Source: Acidothermales bacterium (GTDB lineage Bacteria; Actinomycetota; Actinomycetes; Streptosporangiales; WHST01). Taken from it: 7,821 bases of DNA. The stretch spans positions 1 to 7,821 of the forward strand of contig JAFMQP010000181.1 in NCBI GenBank assembly GCA_017354575.1, read 5' to 3'. The notes below the pieces were generated by a model. It was not told the DNA's origin and did no database searches. It saw only the letters and a program-made list of their open reading frames with translations. A program made the position numbers and the translations under genes. Positions 4,703-7,821 of the stretch are shown piece by piece. Each line of letters begins with the position of its first letter. Within the stretch, counting starts at the first letter, position 1.

Positions 4703-5736
4703 GCCGACAGCGACCGCGGCCGTGGCTGATGCCGGTGACGATCGCCGTGCTCGCCGCGGCGATGCTGCTCGCCCTCGCCGTCGGCCCGGCGGGGCTGCCA
4801 CTCGGTGCGGTGCTCACGACCATCGTGCGCGTCGTCCCGTTCGTCCACGTGCACGGCGGGCTCTCTCCGCTCGACGCGGCAATCCTCTGGGAGCTGCGCG
4901 CGCCGCGCATCGTGCTCGCCGCGCTCGTCGGCGCCGTCCTCGCGATGGCGGGCGCCGCGTACCAGGGCGTGTTCCACAACGCGCTCGCCGACCCGTACCT
5001 GCTCGGCGTCGCCGCGGGCGCCGGGCTCGGCGCGACTCTCGCCGGCGCGTACCTCCCGAACGTCGCGAGCCGGCCGCTCGACCCGATGCCGCTGCTGGCG
5101 TTCGCCGGCGCGGTGCTCGCCGTCGCCGGCACGTACGCGCTCGGCCGGTCGGGCGCCAGGAGCCGCGACACGGCGACGCTCGTGCTCGCCGGCGTCGCCG
5201 TCGCCGCGTTCTTCACCGCGGCGCAGACCTACGTCCAGCAGCAGCACACCGAGACACTGCGCCAGGTCTACGCGTGGATCCTCGGCGGCCTGGAGACGGC
5301 GGAGTGGCGGCAGGTCGTGCTGATCCTGCCGTACGCGGTCGTGAGCGGCGTCGTGCTGTTGCTGCACCGCCGGTTGCTCGACGTGCTGAGCGTCGGCGAC
5401 GAGGAGGCCGAGGCGCTCGGCGTCAGCGCGACGCGGGTGCGGCTCGTCGTGGTCGCCGCGGCGACGCTGGCGACGGCGGCCGCGGTCGCGGTCAGCGGCC
5501 TGATCGGGTTCGTGGGCATCATCGTCCCGCACACGGTGCGGTTGCTCGCCGGTCCGAGCTACCGCCGCATCCTGCCGCTGTCGATCGTGGGCGGCGCCGC
5601 GTTCCTCGTCCTCGCCGACCTCGTCGCCCGCACCGCGGCGTCGCCCGCCGAGATCCCGCTCGGTGTCATCACCGCGTTCGTCGGCGCGCCGTTCTTCCTC
5701 GTCGTACTGCGCCGAGCCAGACGGATTCCGGGATGA
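4699..5736 (+). CDS. btuC: Corrinoid ABC transporter permease (FecCD family)
   Basis: The 345-residue integral membrane protein has multiple hydrophobic segments, in line with the ten helices of the BtuC/FecCD family. Family motifs are LRAPRI (66-71), AYQGVFHNALADPYLLGV (87-104), GDEEAEALGVS (233-243), the cytoplasmic loop that engages the ATPase, GFVGIIVPHTVRLLAG (270-285) and IPLGVITAFVGAPFF (319-333). The usual NPLADP is NALADP here. It forms the translocation channel as a dimer. The start is GTG 4699, overlapping the btuF stop as GTGA, with GAAGGG (4687-4692) 6 nt upstream. ATG 4729 would remove ten residues before the first helix and is a weaker alternative. Confidence 0.93.
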   Translation: MSRQRPRPWLMPVTIAVLAAAMLLALAVGPAGLPLGAVLTTIVRVVPFVHVHGGLSPLDAAILWELRAPRIVLAALVGAVLAMAGAAYQGVFHNALADPYLLGVAAGAGLGATLAGAYLPNVASRPLDPMPLLAFAGAVLAVAGTYALGRSGARSRDTATLVLAGVAVAAFFTAAQTYVQQQHTETLRQVYAWILGGLETAEWRQVVLILPYAVVSGVVLLLHRRLLDVLSVGDEEAEALGVSATRVRLVVVAAATLATAAAVAVSGLIGFVGIIVPHTVRLLAGPSYRRILPLSIVGGAAFLVLADLVARTAASPAEIPLGVITAFVGAPFFLVVLRRARRIPG

Positions 5737-6527
5737 GCTTACGTACCAACGCTCTCGCCGTCGCGTACGACGGCAAGCAGGTGCTGCACGGCATGGACTT
5801 CCGGGTGGCCGAGGGCGAATGGTGCGGGCTGATCGGGCCGAACGGCGCGGGCAAGAGCACCCTGTTGCGCGCGATCGCGGGACTGGTGCCGTACACCGGC
5901 GACGTCGCGGTCGCCGACGCGGCCGTCGCGACGCTCGACCGGCGGCGGCTGTCGCAGCTCGTCGCGTACGTGCCGCAGCGCCCGACGACGCCCGCCGACA
6001 TGACGGTCACCGAGTACGTGCTGCTGGGGCGGACGCCGTACGTCCCGTACCTCGGCGTCGAGGGCGCGCACGACGTCACCGTCGCGCGGGGCGTGCTCGC
6101 GCGGCTGGACCTCGCGGCGTTCGCGCACCGCGGGCTCGGGTCGCTTTCCGGCGGGGAGCTGCAGCGGGTCGTCCTCGGGCGCGCGCTCGCCCAGGAGGCG
6201 CCGGTGCTGCTGCTCGACGAGCCGACGTCCGAGCTGGACGTGGGGCACCAGCAGCAGGTGCTCGACCTCGTGGACGAGCTCAGGGTCGAGCGCGGCATCA
6301 CCGTCGTGAGCGCGATGCACGACCTCACCCTGGCGAGCGAGTACGCGCGCCGGCTGGTGCTGCTGCACGACGGCCGGGCGGTCGCCACGGGGACGCCGGC
6401 GGAGGTGCTCACCGAGGCGAACGTGAGCCGGTTCTACGACGCGACGGTGCGCGTGCTGCGCGGCGACGACGGCGCCGTCGTCGTCGTGCCGGTGCGCGCG
6501 GAACGCCGGGCGGGAGGAGACGGCTGA
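5733..6527 (+). CDS. btuD: Corrinoid ABC transporter ATP-binding protein
   Basis: The 264-residue ATPase has Walker A GPNGAGKST (35-43), Q-loop Q82, signature LSGGE (138-142), Walker B VLLLDEP (158-164), D-loop SELD (166-169) and switch H196 (SAMHD). Every catalytic element is intact. It powers import through BtuC as a cytoplasmic dimer; the family includes BtuD, FhuC and FecE. ATG 5733 overlaps the btuC stop as ATGA, and no clear ribosome-binding sequence precedes it, so translation probably depends on coupling to btuC. The C-terminal 25-30 residues (from about 238) extend beyond the ATPase core and are rich in Val, Arg and Gly, with no recognised domain. The end of the gene carries the ribosome-binding site of cobU. 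Confidence 0.94.
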   Translation: MSLRTNALAVAYDGKQVLHGMDFRVAEGEWCGLIGPNGAGKSTLLRAIAGLVPYTGDVAVADAAVATLDRRRLSQLVAYVPQRPTTPADMTVTEYVLLGRTPYVPYLGVEGAHDVTVARGVLARLDLAAFAHRGLGSLSGGELQRVVLGRALAQEAPVLLLDEPTSELDVGHQQQVLDLVDELRVERGITVVSAMHDLTLASEYARRLVLLHDGRAVATGTPAEVLTEANVSRFYDATVRVLRGDDGAVVVVPVRAERRAGGDG

Positions 6528-7060
6528 TGGCGCTCACGTTGCTCACCGGCGGGATGCGCTCCGGCAAGTCGCGGCTCGCCGTCCGGCTCGCGGCGGCGTC
6601 GGGCGCCGACGTCGTCGTCCTCGCGACGGCGGAGCCGCGTGACGACGACATGGCCGCGCGGATCACGCGGCACCGCGACGAACGGCCGGACGGCTGGGGC
6701 ACGGTGGAGGAGCCGGTCGAGCTCACTGAAGCACTGGCCGCGACGCCCGCCGACACGACGGTGGTCGTCGACTGCCTCACCCTCTGGGTCTCGAACCTGG
6801 TCGACCGCGGGCACGACGACGGCGAGATCCTCGACCGCGCGATCCGGGCCGCACGCCTCGCCGCCGGACGCGAAGGGACGACCGTCGTCGTCACCAACGA
6901 GGTGGGCGGCGGCGTGATCCCGGTGAACCCGCTCGCCCGCCGGTACGCCGACCTGCTCGGCCGGGTGAACGCCGCCTGGGCCGAGCCTGCGCACCGCGCG
7001 TACCTCGTCGTCGCGGGCCGGGTGCTGCCGCTGCAACCCGCCGGCACGGTGGAGCCGTGA
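6527..7060 (+). CDS. cobU: Adenosylcobinamide kinase / adenosylcobinamide-phosphate guanylyltransferase
   Basis: This 177-residue bifunctional enzyme (CobU in enteric bacteria, CobP in aerobic-pathway species) phosphorylates adenosylcobinamide and then transfers GMP, giving adenosylcobinamide-GDP. The P-loop is GGMRSGKS (8-15). DDDMAARITRHRDERP (39-54) contains H49, which aligns with the guanylylated His46 of Salmonella CobU. CLTLWVSNL (83-91), VTNEVGGGVIP (122-132) and GRVNAAWAE (145-153) complete the family pattern. Length matches the roughly 180-residue family norm. The start is ATG 6527, sharing one base with the btuD stop (TGATG); GGAGGAG (6513-6519), the strongest ribosome-binding site in the window, lies 7 nt before it. 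Its place after the transporter points to salvage of imported cobinamide as well as final steps of synthesis. Confidence 0.96.
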   Translation: MALTLLTGGMRSGKSRLAVRLAAASGADVVVLATAEPRDDDMAARITRHRDERPDGWGTVEEPVELTEALAATPADTTVVVDCLTLWVSNLVDRGHDDGEILDRAIRAARLAAGREGTTVVVTNEVGGGVIPVNPLARRYADLLGRVNAAWAEPAHRAYLVVAGRVLPLQPAGTVEP

Positions 7061-7797
7061 GGGGCCTGCGGGACGCGGTCGCGTTCCTCACCCGGGTGCC
7101 CGGCGGCGCGGCGCGGCCGGACCTCGCCCGCTCGGTGCCGTGGTTCCCCGTCGTGGGTCTCGCGATCGGGGCGGCGGTCGGCGGGGTGTACGTGGCGGCC
7201 GCCTACGTCCTACCCGCGCTCGTCGCCGCCGGCCTCGCGGTGCTTGCGGGTGTGCTCGCCACGGGTGCGCTGCACGAGGACGCCCTGGCCGACACCGCGG
7301 ACGCGCTCGGCGCGCGGGGGCCCGCGGACGCGTTGCGCATCATGAAGGACCCGGTGCACGGCACGTACGGGATCGTCGCGCTCGTGCTGAGCCTGCTGCT
7401 GCGGACCGGTGCGGTCTCCGGTCTGCACGTGACGGCGTTGGGCGTGCTGCCCGCGGCGCACGCGCTGTCGCGCGGTGCAGCCGTCGTGCTGCTTGGCACG
7501 GTGCGTCCCGCGAACTTTGGCGGCCTCGGCGCGTCGTACGCCGCGGCCGTGAGCCGCAGGCGCGCGGCGGTCACCGGCGTCGTGGCCGTGGTGCTCGCGA
7601 CGGCGGCCGGGGGTCCGTGGACGCTGGCCGGTGTCGCGGCGGTCGCGCTGGTGACGTTCGCCGCCGGACGGTTCGCCCTGCGCCGGTTCGGCGGGCTCAC
7701 CGGCGACGTCGCCGGCGCCGTCCAGCAGCTGACCGAGCTCGTCATCCTGGTGCCGGCGGCGGCGCTGGTCGCCACCGGCCACACCACCTGGTGGTGA
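7057..7797 (+). CDS. cobS: Adenosylcobinamide-GDP ribazoletransferase (cobalamin synthase)
   Basis: The 246-residue polytopic membrane protein joins adenosylcobinamide-GDP, the product of CobU, to alpha-ribazole or its phosphate, giving adenosylcobalamin (phosphate). Motifs are FLTRVP (10-15), HEDALADTADALG (73-85), with acidic residues E74, D75, D79 and D82 of the presumed metal site, IMKDPVHGTYG (95-105), and TGDVAGAVQQLTEL (215-228). The first acidic motif usually reads HLDGLAD, so E74 and A76 are small departures. Several hydrophobic segments lie at about 30-70, 105-148, 170-205 and 225-240. The start is GTG 7057, overlapping the cobU stop as GTGA; GGTGGAG (7048-7054) lies just upstream. 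Length is typical of the family (about 240-260). Confidence 0.94.
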   Translation: MRGLRDAVAFLTRVPGGAARPDLARSVPWFPVVGLAIGAAVGGVYVAAAYVLPALVAAGLAVLAGVLATGALHEDALADTADALGARGPADALRIMKDPVHGTYGIVALVLSLLLRTGAVSGLHVTALGVLPAAHALSRGAAVVLLGTVRPANFGGLGASYAAAVSRRRAAVTGVVAVVLATAAGGPWTLAGVAAVALVTFAAGRFALRRFGGLTGDVAGAVQQLTELVILVPAAALVATGHTTWW

Positions 7798-7821
7798 CGG
7801 ATAGGACGCCCGTACCCCGGG
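7794..7821 (+). CDS. Possible start of the next gene in the B12 operon (9 codons)
   Basis: GTG at 7794 overlaps the cobS stop (TGA 7795-7797) as GTGA, the same junction seen at btuF-btuC and cobU-cobS, and opens a frame VTDRTPVPR to the window edge. No strong ribosome-binding site is visible, as at the btuD start. Nine codons are too few to name a product. The call rests on the overlap pattern only. Confidence 0.35.

Noticed and set aside
3740..6527. Ferric-siderophore transporter instead of a corrinoid transporter
   Set aside because: The protein families overlap, but the B12 riboswitch upstream and cobU/cobS in the same overlapping chain make corrinoid the better substrate.
5663..7060. Plus-strand open frame of 465 codons that would fuse an upstream stretch to CobU
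   Set aside because: Only the part from 6527 matches a family; the upstream part is an out-of-frame Arg/Ala-rich reading of btuC and btuD.

Overview
The window is high-GC DNA with strongly G/C-biased third codon positions, GTG starts, TAnnnT-type -10 boxes and genes stacked with 4-nt overlaps. Together with the gene families this points to an actinobacterium; the genus cannot be told from the sequence. Nearly all of it is coding, and it is organised around one divergent intergenic region (about 3297-3739).

Left half, minus strand (read right to left): an SDR oxidoreductase of the FabG type (2541-3296), then a 153-bp gap holding a promoter for a DeoR/GlpR-type regulator (1614-2387), L-rhamnulokinase rhaB (97-1617) and the first 33 codons of an RhaI-type L-rhamnose isomerase that runs off the left edge (1-100). 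The regulator, kinase and isomerase are joined by ATGA overlaps, so they form one L-rhamnose catabolic operon with its own presumed repressor as first gene. The regulator has no Shine-Dalgarno sequence, and a good -35/-10 pair places the transcription start on its ATG, so it is probably translated from a leaderless mRNA. An inverted repeat in the promoter spacer is a candidate operator.

Right half, plus strand: a class-I cobalamin (B12) riboswitch (about 3530-3680, plus downstream hairpins) precedes btuF (lipoprotein binding protein), btuC (permease), btuD (ATPase), cobU (adenosylcobinamide kinase / guanylyltransferase) and cobS (cobalamin synthase). All overlap by 1-4 nt, and a further gene probably starts at 7794 in the same way. 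The product set is corrinoid import followed by nucleotide-loop assembly, shut down when B12 is plentiful. cobT and the adenosyltransferase gene are not in the window.

The least explained part is the divergent region. It contains two arrays of one approximately 20-bp repeat in opposite orientations: three units at 3321-3380 and four at 3414-3503, the latter as a 45-bp block duplicated with one mismatch. Each array lies beside the start region of one of the divergent transcription units. I found no CRISPR, RNA gene, transposase or complete novel protein system; the other genes belong to well-known families.
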